Source: a virus. From it: DNA of 42,448 nucleotides. Location: IMG/VR virus record IMGVR_UViG_3300031673_010277, positions 1 to 42,448 of that record. One strand, 5' to 3'. The position numbers were made by a program, and so were the translations under genes. Under the pieces are notes generated by a model. It made no database searches, had not been told where the DNA came from, and was given only the letters and a program-made list of their open reading frames with translations. Below, in pieces: positions 32,851 to 41,446 of this stretch (positions are counted from its first letter, which is position 1; every line of letters starts with the position of its first letter).

Positions 32851-33228
32851 TTAATAAATACATTCAAAAATTAGGTCGTCCCACTTTTTTTGAAATTGTT
32901 CAACTACATTATAATCGACTGCCATATAAACAGCAATCTTTTTCTTTTGAATTACGTCTTTACATGCGTTATATGTTGATTCGCCCAAGGCATTAAACAA
33001 TGGCCCACGAGCTTTTGATATCCAATCTAAAGGACCATCATTTGTATATCTATTGAGTTTGTGTATTGTTGTGAATGCCTCATAGATTCTGACTCCTTCA
33101 TTCCCCGCATCAGGATGTCTGTCAAGCTCTTTAACGTGCTCTCTCAATTCTTCAAGCTGAGTTTTATTCACTCCTAATATAAAACATGACGATGAACTGT
33201 TTGTTACAAAATCAGTTTTTATTTTCAT
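32851..33228 (-). CDS. MKIK-DF-TNSSS N-terminal signature protein 1 (125 aa)
   Basis: A 125-residue protein whose first residues, MKIKTDFVTNSSSSCFILG, nearly match those of two other small proteins here (36673-37122 and 37308-37607), while the bodies differ. I recall this N-terminus on many otherwise unrelated hypothetical proteins, but not a demonstrated function. The remainder is helical ('LEELREHVKELDRH', 'TYNACKDVIQKKKIAVYMAV'). It is encoded directly before the radical SAM gene (start 32842, gap of eight bases) with AAGGAG upstream. The Ser-rich cluster could be a modification or recognition segment. It could also simply be a conserved folding start; a RiPP-like role is a hypothesis. Confidence 0.6.
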   Translation of the reverse strand: MKIKTDFVTNSSSSCFILGVNKTQLEELREHVKELDRHPDAGNEGVRIYEAFTTIHKLNRYTNDGPLDWISKARGPLFNALGESTYNACKDVIQKKKIAVYMAVDYNVVEQFQKKWDDLIFECIY

Positions 33229-33236
33229 AGAACTCC

Positions 33237-35426
33237 TTAACTCAACGCCAGAGTCTGATCCGCTTCAACTTGATCCTGATGTTGATGTGAAATGATAAAG
33301 ATTGATTTTCCAACCTTCAATTTGTTTAATACTTTTGCCACATACCCAATGTTTTCATCATCGAGCGCATCGAATATTTCATCAAACAACAAGATGTTAA
33401 TTTTCATATTCTGCATATTCGCTTGTAGCTCACCAAGCGTCAATATTGTTGCTATATCAACGATTCGTGTTTGCCCACCAGATAACTGAACTCTTAAATT
33501 TGCTTGGGTGTGTGTATCCAAAACTCTAACAGAAATCTTATCTCTGAACTCACCCGCTTTTGTTTCTGCAAGAGTATCGAATGAAACTATGTATCGACCA
33601 TTGGTCAACATATCTAAATACTCTGACACCTTTTGATTCATAAATGGAATTGATTCATCAATCAACATAGAAGGCATGCCTGCTGATGAAAATCCTGTTT
33701 TCCAGAACTCCAAAACACTTTGCCTTACTTCCAAAGTTTTCACATTGCTTGCAATCTGTTTGATTGTTGATTTTAAATCAATCTCCCTTTGTTGATACTT
33801 TAATAATTGATCAGCATCATATTCTTTTTCTTCTTCAGTTTTTATATTGCTTTCAATAACAGCATGACCATTGTCTAAGTTCTTAATGGTTCCTTTAACA
33901 CCATCCACTTTCAATTGATGATCAGCCGCCTCGGTTTTCAATTCATCCGTTTCAGCTTGTCTTTTGAGCAAATCCGCTTTTTCTTGTTTTGCCTTTTCTT
34001 CAAGCTGTTCCGTTTGTTGTTTTGCTAAGGCATCGACCTTTTGAAATGTTTGGGTCAATCTCTCGTTTATGTTTTGATATTGATCTTGTTGATCTTTGTC
34101 AATTTCATCTATTGCATCTTGAGTTGATTGAATTGTATCATTCATATCGTTTTCTTTTGCAACGTGTGTTTCTTTTACTGATTTAATTTGTGACTCAATA
34201 GATGCAATCTCTTTATTATTTGTTGCTATGTTTCCTTCATGTCCCTGAACCTTCGCAATTAACGATTCTCGGGTTTTATCATTCACATCCTGCTCACATG
34301 TCGGACATGATGAAAACTCTTTCTCAAGAACATTTGAACGGATTTCATCTATTCTTGATTGGTTTGATCTGTTGTCTGCAAGCAAATCATTCTTCTTTAT
34401 ATCAAGTTCATGAAGCAATTGTTTACATTTATCAGTAGCCTCTCGTAATTTTAATACGATTGTCTCTTTTACACTTACCAATGCTTCTTTTGCTTTAATT
34501 GCTGTATCCCGAACTTCTTTTGCTGCTTCATCTGCCGCTGATTGCAATTCATGTTTCTTCTGTTCCATCTGAATCTTTAAATTGTTAGACAACGACTGAT
34601 ATTTTGCATCAAGGGTTTCAAGTTCTACATTTATCTTTGCAAGCTCGATGGTTAATGTTTCAACATTGAATTGGGTTTGTTCGAGTTTATCAAGCTCTTT
34701 TTTCCAATTATCTGAAAGACGTTCATTGTCTTCTAAATCCCTTTTCAACTGAGCGATTATTTCTTTTTGATCTGTATAGAATTTCTTCTTCAAAGCTTTC
34801 AACATTACGATTTGCTCAAGCGTATCTTCCAAAATTCCATGTTTGACTTTTCCTTGATTTGATAGATTGTCAATCTCATTCCTGACTGTTTTTAATCTTG
34901 CATCCGTTTCTTTATAATATAGAATGTATTGTTCGAGCATGAGAATCTTTCTGAATATTTCCTTCTTATCAGAATCAACAAGATCTGTAAAGAAGTCTTT
35001 GACCTTTTGCCCGAACATTAAAGTATTCATAAATGATTTTTGAGGACAAATCAATCGCTCGATTTCAGGTAATACTTCTCGATGTCCTGATTTAATGTCC
35101 ACACCATTCTTATTTAGTACAACCGTGTTACCCATTTTTGTATATTTTTGATACCGGTTGACTTTATACTGATCGTCATTTATTTTGAAATTGACCCATG
35201 TATGACAATTCTTTCCGACAACATTATTTATTACATCATCTCCACGTGCTCCCTTTGATGTTGTACCAAATAATGTAAACGGAATAGCATCCAATGACAT
35301 TGTTTTACCGATTCCATTTGGACCAGTCATCAATGTGATTGTATCATTTGTAAATGTGTGGGTCATTACATCAATATATGGACCATAATTTTCCATTCCG
35401 ACTTCTTGAAAAGTTATATCTCTCAT
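33237..35426 (-). CDS. Rad50/SbcC-type recombination nuclease subunit (T4 gp46-like)
   Basis: A 729-residue SMC-like ATPase. Walker A is GPNGIGKT (35-42); the arms are a long coiled coil (about 170-570) with a zinc-hook CPTC (C374, C377) in the middle; signature LSGGQTR (648-654) and Walker B ILLFDEIFD (678-686) follow, then the H-loop 'IFIISHQHQDQ'. It pairs with the nuclease encoded just upstream (TAA immediately followed by ATG, so coupled). In T4 the gp46/gp47 complex resects DNA ends for recombination-dependent replication and degrades host DNA. The arm is short, as in phage versions. Confidence 0.95.
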   Translation of the reverse strand: MRDITFQEVGMENYGPYIDVMTHTFTNDTITLMTGPNGIGKTMSLDAIPFTLFGTTSKGARGDDVINNVVGKNCHTWVNFKINDDQYKVNRYQKYTKMGNTVVLNKNGVDIKSGHREVLPEIERLICPQKSFMNTLMFGQKVKDFFTDLVDSDKKEIFRKILMLEQYILYYKETDARLKTVRNEIDNLSNQGKVKHGILEDTLEQIVMLKALKKKFYTDQKEIIAQLKRDLEDNERLSDNWKKELDKLEQTQFNVETLTIELAKINVELETLDAKYQSLSNNLKIQMEQKKHELQSAADEAAKEVRDTAIKAKEALVSVKETIVLKLREATDKCKQLLHELDIKKNDLLADNRSNQSRIDEIRSNVLEKEFSSCPTCEQDVNDKTRESLIAKVQGHEGNIATNNKEIASIESQIKSVKETHVAKENDMNDTIQSTQDAIDEIDKDQQDQYQNINERLTQTFQKVDALAKQQTEQLEEKAKQEKADLLKRQAETDELKTEAADHQLKVDGVKGTIKNLDNGHAVIESNIKTEEEKEYDADQLLKYQQREIDLKSTIKQIASNVKTLEVRQSVLEFWKTGFSSAGMPSMLIDESIPFMNQKVSEYLDMLTNGRYIVSFDTLAETKAGEFRDKISVRVLDTHTQANLRVQLSGGQTRIVDIATILTLGELQANMQNMKINILLFDEIFDALDDENIGYVAKVLNKLKVGKSIFIISHQHQDQVEADQTLALS

Positions 35427-36458
35427 TTATACCTCACAGCTCTGAATAATATCAAAGGCTTCTTTCATATATAATTCAATTTGATCTTCGGGGATTTCTT
35501 TTATCTCTAGATACTTTTTGATCTTATCTTCTTGACTCATGGAGCTTGTAATCCCACGATCAGTAATATCAGCCTCGGTTTTGTCGACCACGTTAAATTC
35601 ACCTTTGAATCCGGTGAGGTCAACCTTTTCTCTCATGATAACCTTCACATGATCGCCATCATCTCTGGCTTTCTTTGCAGCTGCCAAAATTTCATCAATG
35701 TTGCCAGCCTTGATTTCAAGTTCAATATGTTTCTTGTAATCATTGATTGGTACACTTTGAACATCTAATGTATCTGTATCAATAACCAAGAATCGTTTTA
35801 AGTCATTCTTTTCACCCCAATCCAATTGAATCAATGAACCTGAGTAATACAGAGCAATGTCTGATCGAATGATTTCTTGCGGTTTATGGTAATGCCCAAG
35901 TAGGACTAATTTATATCTACCAATCAAATCCTTTAAAGATATGTCTGATATGATACTTAATCCTGAATTTAATATTCCTTCACTCAACCCGAAATGTGAA
36001 ACCAGAATATTCGCTTTATGTTCCCTGATTATTTCAGGCAGTTTTGTTGAATATGGAACGAATAATACATCATCGCTCTCTCTGTGATATACTTCTGAAT
36101 AAGGTACCCATTTTACATTGTCAACTTTCGCTAACGGCCTTAATGCTGAAACTACATCATCTCCTTTACCCGATAGATCGTGGTTACCGTCAATGACAGT
36201 GAACAACAACTTATCTTCAAAATCTTCAAAGTATTGGAGCATAATTTCCTGAGCGATTGCATAGATGACTGACTTGCCGTGCAATACATCGCCACCGATA
36301 ACAAGTTCTTCAATGCCGTTATCAATGCAGTATTTTGCAACTTCATATAATGCACTTTTGATACTATGCAATCGCTCTGGTAAATTGGTATCATCTTCAA
36401 TTTTATCCGAACCGTAACGTGAAAGATGAATATCTGCTATATGTGCAAATCTACTCAT
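35427..36458 (-). CDS. Mre11/SbcD-type nuclease subunit (T4 gp47-like)
   Basis: A 343-residue calcineurin-like phosphoesterase with all metal-binding motifs: D9 and H11 in 'HIADIHLSR', D57 in 'VIGGDVLHGK', N92-H93-D94 in 'IDGNHDLSG', H155 in 'LVSHFGLSE', H189 and H191 in 'LLGHYHKPQ'. The C-terminal 100 residues form the cap and partner-binding part ('DVQSVPINDYKKHIELEIKAG'). Its ATG overlaps the end of the prepilin-like gene by four bases (ATGA), and it is followed at once by the gp46-like gene. Together they form the end-processing nuclease. Confidence 0.95.
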   Translation of the reverse strand: MSRFAHIADIHLSRYGSDKIEDDTNLPERLHSIKSALYEVAKYCIDNGIEELVIGGDVLHGKSVIYAIAQEIMLQYFEDFEDKLLFTVIDGNHDLSGKGDDVVSALRPLAKVDNVKWVPYSEVYHRESDDVLFVPYSTKLPEIIREHKANILVSHFGLSEGILNSGLSIISDISLKDLIGRYKLVLLGHYHKPQEIIRSDIALYYSGSLIQLDWGEKNDLKRFLVIDTDTLDVQSVPINDYKKHIELEIKAGNIDEILAAAKKARDDGDHVKVIMREKVDLTGFKGEFNVVDKTEADITDRGITSSMSQEDKIKKYLEIKEIPEDQIELYMKEAFDIIQSCEV

Positions 36459-36703
36459 AATGTTTTACCGATTCCTTTATCTGTAGATTTTACTTCTTCC
36501 TGCTTTAATGGTGGTTGAATTTTTGTGTCCTCTTTTTCATTTAAAGTAGCTTCTTGTTCCTGAGTTATTACTTCAACCTGTTTTGTTTTCGTTGTCTGAG
36601 AGATACCAGCTATGAACGGAACAGTAATTGCTAACAAGATTACTATAATGAAAATACAAACAATCAATTCGATTAAGGTGAATCCTTTTTTGCTTCGTAA
36701 CAT
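36455..36703 (-). CDS. Small membrane protein with type IV prepilin-like N-terminus
   Basis: An 82-residue protein opening with MLRSKKGFTLIELIVCIFII: a basic leader, the prepilin cleavage motif K-K-G/F-T-L-I-E (Glu at mature position 5) and a 20-residue hydrophobic helix, as in type IV pilins and pseudopilins. The C-terminal 40 residues are charged and Thr/Gln/Glu-rich, not a pilin head. AAAGGAG lies seven bases before the ATG, so translation is well supported even though it overlaps the upstream gene by 31 bases. Host prepilin peptidase (PilD) could cut it before F8 (inference). It might interfere with host pili or anchor a complex; I have no function. Chance similarity is unlikely given a full motif. 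Confidence 0.72.
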   Translation of the reverse strand: MLRSKKGFTLIELIVCIFIIVILLAITVPFIAGISQTTKTKQVEVITQEQEATLNEKEDTKIQPPLKQEEVKSTDKGIGKTL

Positions 36704-37122
36704 AATTCAACTCCTTTGTTTACTGTGGTTACTAAATCAGATAGATCAATGTGATTTTTTAAAATATCAACTATCTGTTCTTCTTTGATTCCGAATATGG
36801 AGTTGTTTCCTTCGCCACCCATTTCAGAATCTGAAACGATAAAACCATTTATATTGCATATGTCTAATACTGCATAATATATTGGACCTGGAGTTCCTTC
36901 ATCTCCATATGACCAAAGATGCTGTCCTTCTTTTAGTTCTTCAATTGAGTCTTCTATATCACAGAATATTTCATCATTGAATGCTTTATCTGATGTGTCA
37001 CTATAATATTCATTTTTATATGACTTATGTGCTTGATTTCTTGTGACTTTGAAATTGTTTGGTACAAATACTACATATGCTGTCGATGAACTATTTGTAA
37101 TGAAGTCAACTTTTATCTTCAT
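36673..37122 (-). CDS. MKIK-DF-TNSSS N-terminal signature protein 2 (149 aa)
   Basis: A 149-residue protein with the shared N-terminus MKIKVDFITNSSSTAYVVF. The body is acidic and contains 'YGDEGTPGPIYYAVLDICN' and 'VDILKNHIDLSDLV', not recognised. It overlaps the small Cys-rich gene upstream by 17 bases and the prepilin-like gene downstream by 31 bases. The ribosome site is AGGAAA, weaker than its neighbours. The three TNSSS proteins are listed together because the first 14 residues are nearly the same; the rest is not clearly related. Confidence 0.6.
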   Translation of the reverse strand: MKIKVDFITNSSSTAYVVFVPNNFKVTRNQAHKSYKNEYYSDTSDKAFNDEIFCDIEDSIEELKEGQHLWSYGDEGTPGPIYYAVLDICNINGFIVSDSEMGGEGNNSIFGIKEEQIVDILKNHIDLSDLVTTVNKGVELCYEAKKDSP

Positions 37123-37321
37123 AAGTGTTTCCTGCTGCTCCTGCTTTATTCATTATATCTTGTACAAATTCTGCAAAGTCACGACACGCACTATGATTTA
37201 TAAATGATCTTGTACATGATGCAGTAACAAGACAATCAATACATGGACTACCTTCTCTTGTCGATAATTCTTTCATAGCTTTTCCGAATCGTCGTGTGTC
37301 TTTGCGTTTACGAGTGGTCAT
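37106..37321 (-). CDS. Small Cys-rich protein (71 aa)
   Basis: A small basic protein with a CIDC pair, then two more Cys ('CLVTASCTRSF', 'HSACRDFAEF'), a likely metal- or Fe-S-binding motif. The chosen ATG 37321 is two codons inside a longer TTG-start frame. It overlaps the upstream TNSSS gene by 14 bases and lies in the same transcript. The family is not recognised; similar small Cys proteins are common in large phages. Residues at the N-terminus are Arg/Lys-rich (RKRKDTRRFGK), so nucleic-acid binding is plausible. Confidence 0.45.
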   Translation of the reverse strand: MTTRKRKDTRRFGKAMKELSTREGSPCIDCLVTASCTRSFINHSACRDFAEFVQDIMNKAGAAGNTYEDKS

Positions 37322-37607
37322 AATCAATATGCCCGCTTGGGACGCCTATTGCCTCAAGCAATGAAAGCATGCTGAAATTATCCATTGATGTATCCCCATA
37401 TATTTTTTCAGAGTCTTCTCTGATTGTCCACTCATCCATTTTACTGATATAACCAAAATCATAGTGACCGGGTTTTCTTTGAGATATCATTGCAGCCGCT
37501 TCAAGGTGATCATAAATAAGCAACTCTTGCTCAGGTGTTAAATTGCTTCTTAATATTGTGAATGATGCACTCGAACTGTTTGTAATAAAATCAACTTTTA
37601 ATTTCAT
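37308..37607 (-). CDS. MKLK-DF-TNSSS N-terminal signature protein 3 (99 aa)
   Basis: A 99-residue protein with the shared N-terminus MKLKVDFITNSSSASFTIL. The body includes a helix ('PEQELLIYDHLEAAAMIS') and an aromatic segment 'HYDFGYISKMDEWTI'. Its ATG overlaps the stop of the helicase gene by four bases (ATGA), with GGGGGGA upstream as ribosome site. It lies next to the Cys-rich gene and about 4.4 kb upstream, in transcription order, of the first TNSSS protein (32851). Function unknown. Confidence 0.6.
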   Translation of the reverse strand: MKLKVDFITNSSSASFTILRSNLTPEQELLIYDHLEAAAMISQRKPGHYDFGYISKMDEWTIREDSEKIYGDTSMDNFSMLSLLEAIGVPSGHIDYDHS

Positions 37608-39007
37608 TCGTCCCCCCGTATAATTGTTAGGGCAATGTCTTCGTCAATTTGTTTTAACTTGTTATCCTTGTATAAAACATATTGAATCTTCCATCCCTTC
37701 TTTAAGTAAAATTCTTTTCTGTTGTGAAATGTCCGTGAAATATCTTTACATCCATAATCAAGCATATCAATTATGACTGGTGTATTTTTATTCTTTTTTG
37801 CTCTGGTTACCCTTCCAGCTAATTGCTCAATGTTTGATATTGGAGATGTCATTATGATTGTATCTTTCCAAGGAGCATCAACACCATCTCTACATTTTCC
37901 AGGTGTTGCAAAAGTATGCTGAGAATCAAGAGTTTCAAGACCACCCGATCCACAAAACATTGCTTTACTTGCTGACGGCATCCACTTGTGCAACTCTTCA
38001 ATCAGCTTAATTCTTTCAGCAATACATATTGTTTGTCTATCGTCTTTAAACCGTCCCAATAAACCCCTCACAACCTCTACAAACGGTTTTGACTTCTTAA
38101 TTAGATTAAGATATCTTGCACGCTGGAACTCCCCCCCATACCTTATATACTGCGTCCTGTAAGGTGTATCTATTTGATAATCCAAAAGGAATACTGTGAC
38201 TCTGGCATCCATTGTGCCTTGAGCATCATCATCCGAAAACACCTCTCCAAGATGATATTCAATTATGTCTCCATTACCATCATATCTATATGGAGTTGCA
38301 CTTAATCCATATGTATATTTTGAAGGCATATGAATTGAGCATTCTGAAAATGTTGGTGCTCCTACCGATGTGTGTACTTCATCGGCTACAAATATTCCTA
38401 TATTTGATTCGTTAAGTTTTATAAGAAAGTCTTTACGCTTTCTTTTCAACAATGATAAGAATGTTTGTGCGGTCGATATGATTATTGGTTTATCTAAATC
38501 CTCTTCAAATGTTGCGCTTGTTAGTCTTGCAATATCATCTTCTTTGATATCCGTAAATTGAAGGAACCTATTTTTCCATTGTATTGCTAATGGATCCCGA
38601 TGAACCAATATTAAAGATTTCAATTTTCTTTCAGCAATCATGTATATTGTGATTACTGTTTTTCCAACACCAGGAGACAATTGTAGAATACCATCTTCAT
38701 GATTCATCATGTATTCTATGGCTCTTTCTTGTACTTCACCTCTTGGTGTAATGTTGTGACTTATTTCAATTGATTGCCCATGATGCCGATGATCATGAAT
38801 TACTGTATTCATGAAGTATTTCTGGAGTGGGAAGTTCCTTGGTATTAAAAGAAACTTCTCCGACTCCAGATAAAATACATTTATTGTCATGGCGGAATTA
38901 CCATAACCTCGCGTTCTTCTTTCCAACTTTTCTTTTACATTTACATACGACCGTGTATTCCTATGTTTCGTTGGAATTAATATTCCTGAACGCTTTAAAA
39001 TATCCAT
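37604..39007 (-). CDS. UvsW-like SF2 DNA helicase
   Basis: A 467-residue superfamily 2 helicase. Walker A is SPGVGKT (111-117); DEVH (209-212) is the Walker B; 'YGLSATPYRYDG' is motif III; 'QLAGRVTRAKKN' is motif VI with the Arg finger. The N-terminal 90 residues match the basic extra domain of T4 UvsW-type enzymes. It probably unwinds recombination and replication intermediates (branch migration). The ATG is immediately after the QueD stop (TAA-ATG), and no strong ribosome site is seen, so expression may depend on coupling. Confidence 0.9.
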   Translation of the reverse strand: MDILKRSGILIPTKHRNTRSYVNVKEKLERRTRGYGNSAMTINVFYLESEKFLLIPRNFPLQKYFMNTVIHDHRHHGQSIEISHNITPRGEVQERAIEYMMNHEDGILQLSPGVGKTVITIYMIAERKLKSLILVHRDPLAIQWKNRFLQFTDIKEDDIARLTSATFEEDLDKPIIISTAQTFLSLLKRKRKDFLIKLNESNIGIFVADEVHTSVGAPTFSECSIHMPSKYTYGLSATPYRYDGNGDIIEYHLGEVFSDDDAQGTMDARVTVFLLDYQIDTPYRTQYIRYGGEFQRARYLNLIKKSKPFVEVVRGLLGRFKDDRQTICIAERIKLIEELHKWMPSASKAMFCGSGGLETLDSQHTFATPGKCRDGVDAPWKDTIIMTSPISNIEQLAGRVTRAKKNKNTPVIIDMLDYGCKDISRTFHNRKEFYLKKGWKIQYVLYKDNKLKQIDEDIALTIIRGDE

Positions 39008-39445
39008 TTATATCTTGAATAGCGGCTCTAATGAATATGTCGCTTTTGAATTTTCGTTTTCATACACGGTTACATAATCAATTAGAACATTCGGATACAT
39101 TTTAGTTAATGCTATTTCGACTGACTCAAATATATCCTTCGCCAATCTCTCTGCTGTTGGGTCATGATCAACTGTGATCACTCTCATTCCCATTCCCTCA
39201 AGCTGTTTCCCTAACTCTGCATCTGTTTCATTCAATAACAAACAGTGATCTAGTCCATCAAGAAATCCTCCAACCAATGCTTTCAAATTGGAGAAATCAA
39301 TGACCATATCATTTTCATCTAATTCTGAAGCTTTAACTCCAATCAATACTGTGAAGTTATGACCATGCATTGAGAAACATCTACCTCTATGTTTACTCAA
39401 TCTATGTCCCATAGGAAATGTGAATCTTTTTTCAATTCTGAACAT
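39008..39445 (-). CDS. queD: 6-carboxy-tetrahydropterin synthase (QueD)
   Basis: A 145-residue PTPS-family enzyme with the zinc His set H14 ('GHRLSKH'), H27 and H29 (MHGHN), catalytic C23 ('RGRCFSMHG'), 'LDH' (65-67), PTAE (96-99) and 'TVYENENSKATY'. The Cys just before the MHGHN motif marks QueD rather than a sepiapterin-making enzyme. It converts 7,8-dihydroneopterin triphosphate (from FolE2) to 6-carboxy-tetrahydropterin, on the road to preQ0. AAGGAG lies eight bases before the ATG, overlapping the last codons of the topoisomerase gene. Confidence 0.92.
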   Translation of the reverse strand: MFRIEKRFTFPMGHRLSKHRGRCFSMHGHNFTVLIGVKASELDENDMVIDFSNLKALVGGFLDGLDHCLLLNETDAELGKQLEGMGMRVITVDHDPTAERLAKDIFESVEIALTKMYPNVLIDYVTVYENENSKATYSLEPLFKI

Positions 39446-39448
39446 GCG

Positions 39449-40747
39449 TTATATCTCCTTATATTGATCTAACACAAACTCTGTTAGATTTTTAAGATTT
39501 GATGTAAAAATATTTAGTTTATCTGTCAGCTCAGACGTGTCTGTGTTCAAGGTCATCAATTTGCTGATTCTATATTTATTGATAAGTTCTGATACCGTTT
39601 CTTTTGGCACAGCTGTTTCTTTCGTAATTATATCAAGGGTTGTCGGGATATCCCAGTCGTTTTTAATACACTCGCTCAATGGTTTTCTAATTAATTCCAA
39701 TGCGTTGTATTCATCAATCTTTTCTTTCAGTCTGGATATCTCGTGTTTTAACATTTCTTCGTTCATCTGTGTGAACATGTTGTATGTATCTAATAACATT
39801 TGATCAATGGGTTTCACCAATACTTTATGATTGATATCCACAACCGTTGTTTCAAATGAGATTGCACCCTTGATAGCTTCCTTAATCTTCACAAGAAAGT
39901 CTTGATATATCTTATCTCTGTTTCTTTCTCGCAATACCTGAAAAACAATTTTGGTTTCATCAACTGAAAGGTCTGTAAATCCTACCATTCCGGAATCCAA
40001 TTCAGCTGAGAATTTATTTAACATTGATTCAAATCTTTTACCGGGTGCCCATGATTTTAAGGTGATCGTGTTATTCCTTGTATTTTCTTCAATGACACCA
40101 TCAACTTCAATCTTGGCTTTTCCAACTGTTAGTAATTCATCAAGCACATCAGGCGGAGAAGTTATTACACAATCTGTCATGGGGGCGATTATCGGTTTTC
40201 TTTTTCTGATCCCCAATAACCATAATAATCTTTGATATAAATCCTTTATATCAAAACAAGGAATGAATGTTTTAAATCCAAATCCAATTCCTTGTGTATA
40301 CTCTGTTCCCATTAAACACACAGGAAACATTGTTGGTAGAAATAACGATTCCTTATCCCCAAGTTCTGTTTCAACAATTGGGGCATGGTCAATATACTTG
40401 AATGCTAGATCAAGAATTTTTTGGCTTATTTTACACTCAGTGTATCTTGGGGCGGCTGGTCCAACTGGCTCAACTCCCACATTTGTGCCGAAATTTCCTT
40501 GCCCTGTTAAGAACCCTTGGCGAACTAACTGAACAATTGTCCCGTAACATTCACCATGAGGATGATAATGCCCAATTGTATATGCATCAACTTGCCGCGA
40601 TTTTACAAACTTTTGTCTCGCAATTTTATAAGCTGATAATAGAACTCTCCGCTCAACAGGTTTTAACCCATCAAGATCCAAAGGAAAGTTTCGATAATTT
40701 GAATATTGCCCGTAATCTCTATAAAGGTGCGGTAGGTTCTTGTCCAT
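39449..40747 (-). CDS. Type II topoisomerase subunit (GyrA/ParC family, T4 gp52-like)
   Basis: A 432-residue cleavage subunit with 'DGLKPVERRVL', 'YTIGHYHPHGECYGTI', 'GQGNFGTNVG' and the catalytic Tyr in 'AAPRYTECKI' (about residue 102). It has no beta-propeller C-terminal domain, as in T4 gp52; the end is a coiled coil and wing. I chose ATG 40747: CGGAG lies four bases upstream; an earlier TTG is inside the overlapping gene and less likely. It pairs with the GyrB/gp39-like subunit at the right edge. Such enzymes relieve the supercoils made by phage replication. Confidence 0.94.
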   Translation of the reverse strand: MDKNLPHLYRDYGQYSNYRNFPLDLDGLKPVERRVLLSAYKIARQKFVKSRQVDAYTIGHYHPHGECYGTIVQLVRQGFLTGQGNFGTNVGVEPVGPAAPRYTECKISQKILDLAFKYIDHAPIVETELGDKESLFLPTMFPVCLMGTEYTQGIGFGFKTFIPCFDIKDLYQRLLWLLGIRKRKPIIAPMTDCVITSPPDVLDELLTVGKAKIEVDGVIEENTRNNTITLKSWAPGKRFESMLNKFSAELDSGMVGFTDLSVDETKIVFQVLRERNRDKIYQDFLVKIKEAIKGAISFETTVVDINHKVLVKPIDQMLLDTYNMFTQMNEEMLKHEISRLKEKIDEYNALELIRKPLSECIKNDWDIPTTLDIITKETAVPKETVSELINKYRISKLMTLNTDTSELTDKLNIFTSNLKNLTEFVLDQYKEI

Positions 40748-41150
40748 ATAACTCCGTATCTTCAAAACATACTTGTTCAATCATCAGCGGAAATATTGGG
40801 GGTCCGAAAAAACAATTTGCCTCAATCATACTTCCACCTTGGATCACTTTGATGGGATCCATCAAATCCCCACCTGCAATTGACATATACACTTTCTCAT
40901 GCTCGGGGACAAATATGTATGAATAGTCTGTTCCTGAACTATCCGGCCAATCCCAAGGCCATTGGCAAATATGATTTGCTACAATACCCTCACAGAAATT
41001 AATATATTCTATGACCAACTCTTCATACATGATTCGATTTACTTGAAGCAGAATTGGGGTTGAGATTGCCCAAATTTCACCACATCTGTGTACACTCCCA
41101 ATCCAATCTGCTTGACTTCCTGAGCCAACATAAAAATCAGCCTTTTCCAT
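40719..41150 (-). CDS. Conserved phage hypothetical protein (143 aa)
   Basis: A 143-residue protein with 'ADFYVGSGSQADWIGSVH' at the start, 'WPWDWPDSSGTDYSYIF' and 'KVYMSIAGG' later: I recall this 'DFYVGrG..aeWiGS' pattern as a phage family of unknown function with a 'WPWPW..S..TDYaY' core. No catalytic site is known to me. Its end overlaps the topoisomerase start by 29 bases. The ribosome site GGGAG is well placed; the gene follows the DUF6899-like one after two bases. Confidence 0.6.
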   Translation of the reverse strand: MEKADFYVGSGSQADWIGSVHRCGEIWAISTPILLQVNRIMYEELVIEYINFCEGIVANHICQWPWDWPDSSGTDYSYIFVPEHEKVYMSIAGGDLMDPIKVIQGGSMIEANCFFGPPIFPLMIEQVCFEDTELYGQEPTAPL

Positions 41151-41152
41151 TT

Positions 41153-41446
41153 TCAGCTCCCATTCATTTCATTGAGAATCTTTGTGAAGCTGGGAACGTC
41201 ACCGTTTTCAAAAATCTTAATATCTTCATACGAATCTAATAACCTTCTTCTCAGTTCCGTTTCAGCATCGTGCACTGCATCAATTTTTTCAGACATGTTT
41301 GTATAACTCACACCTGTCTCTAAAATCACCTTGCCGACTAACTCACATATTGCATAATTTAAATCGCCTTTACTATCAATGAACATGAATAGATCATTGA
41401 TAGCATTTGCCATTTCTTCTTTATATTTATCGGGAATATAGGGCAT
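41153..41446 (-). CDS. DUF6899-like phage protein (97 aa)
   Basis: A small protein matching the phage family that starts 'MPYIP....' and contains 'GDLNYAICELVG' and, near the end, 'RRRLLDSYEDIKIFENGDV' (I recall it as DUF6899; 'pgdLNY.it.l' ... 'YRR....YEd.Ki..nGDv'). Function unknown. Its ATG overlaps the stop of the Cys-rich microprotein by one base (TAATG). It has GGGGG in the last codons of that gene as ribosome site. Confidence 0.65.
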   Translation of the reverse strand: MPYIPDKYKEEMANAINDLFMFIDSKGDLNYAICELVGKVILETGVSYTNMSEKIDAVHDAETELRRRLLDSYEDIKIFENGDVPSFTKILNEMNGS

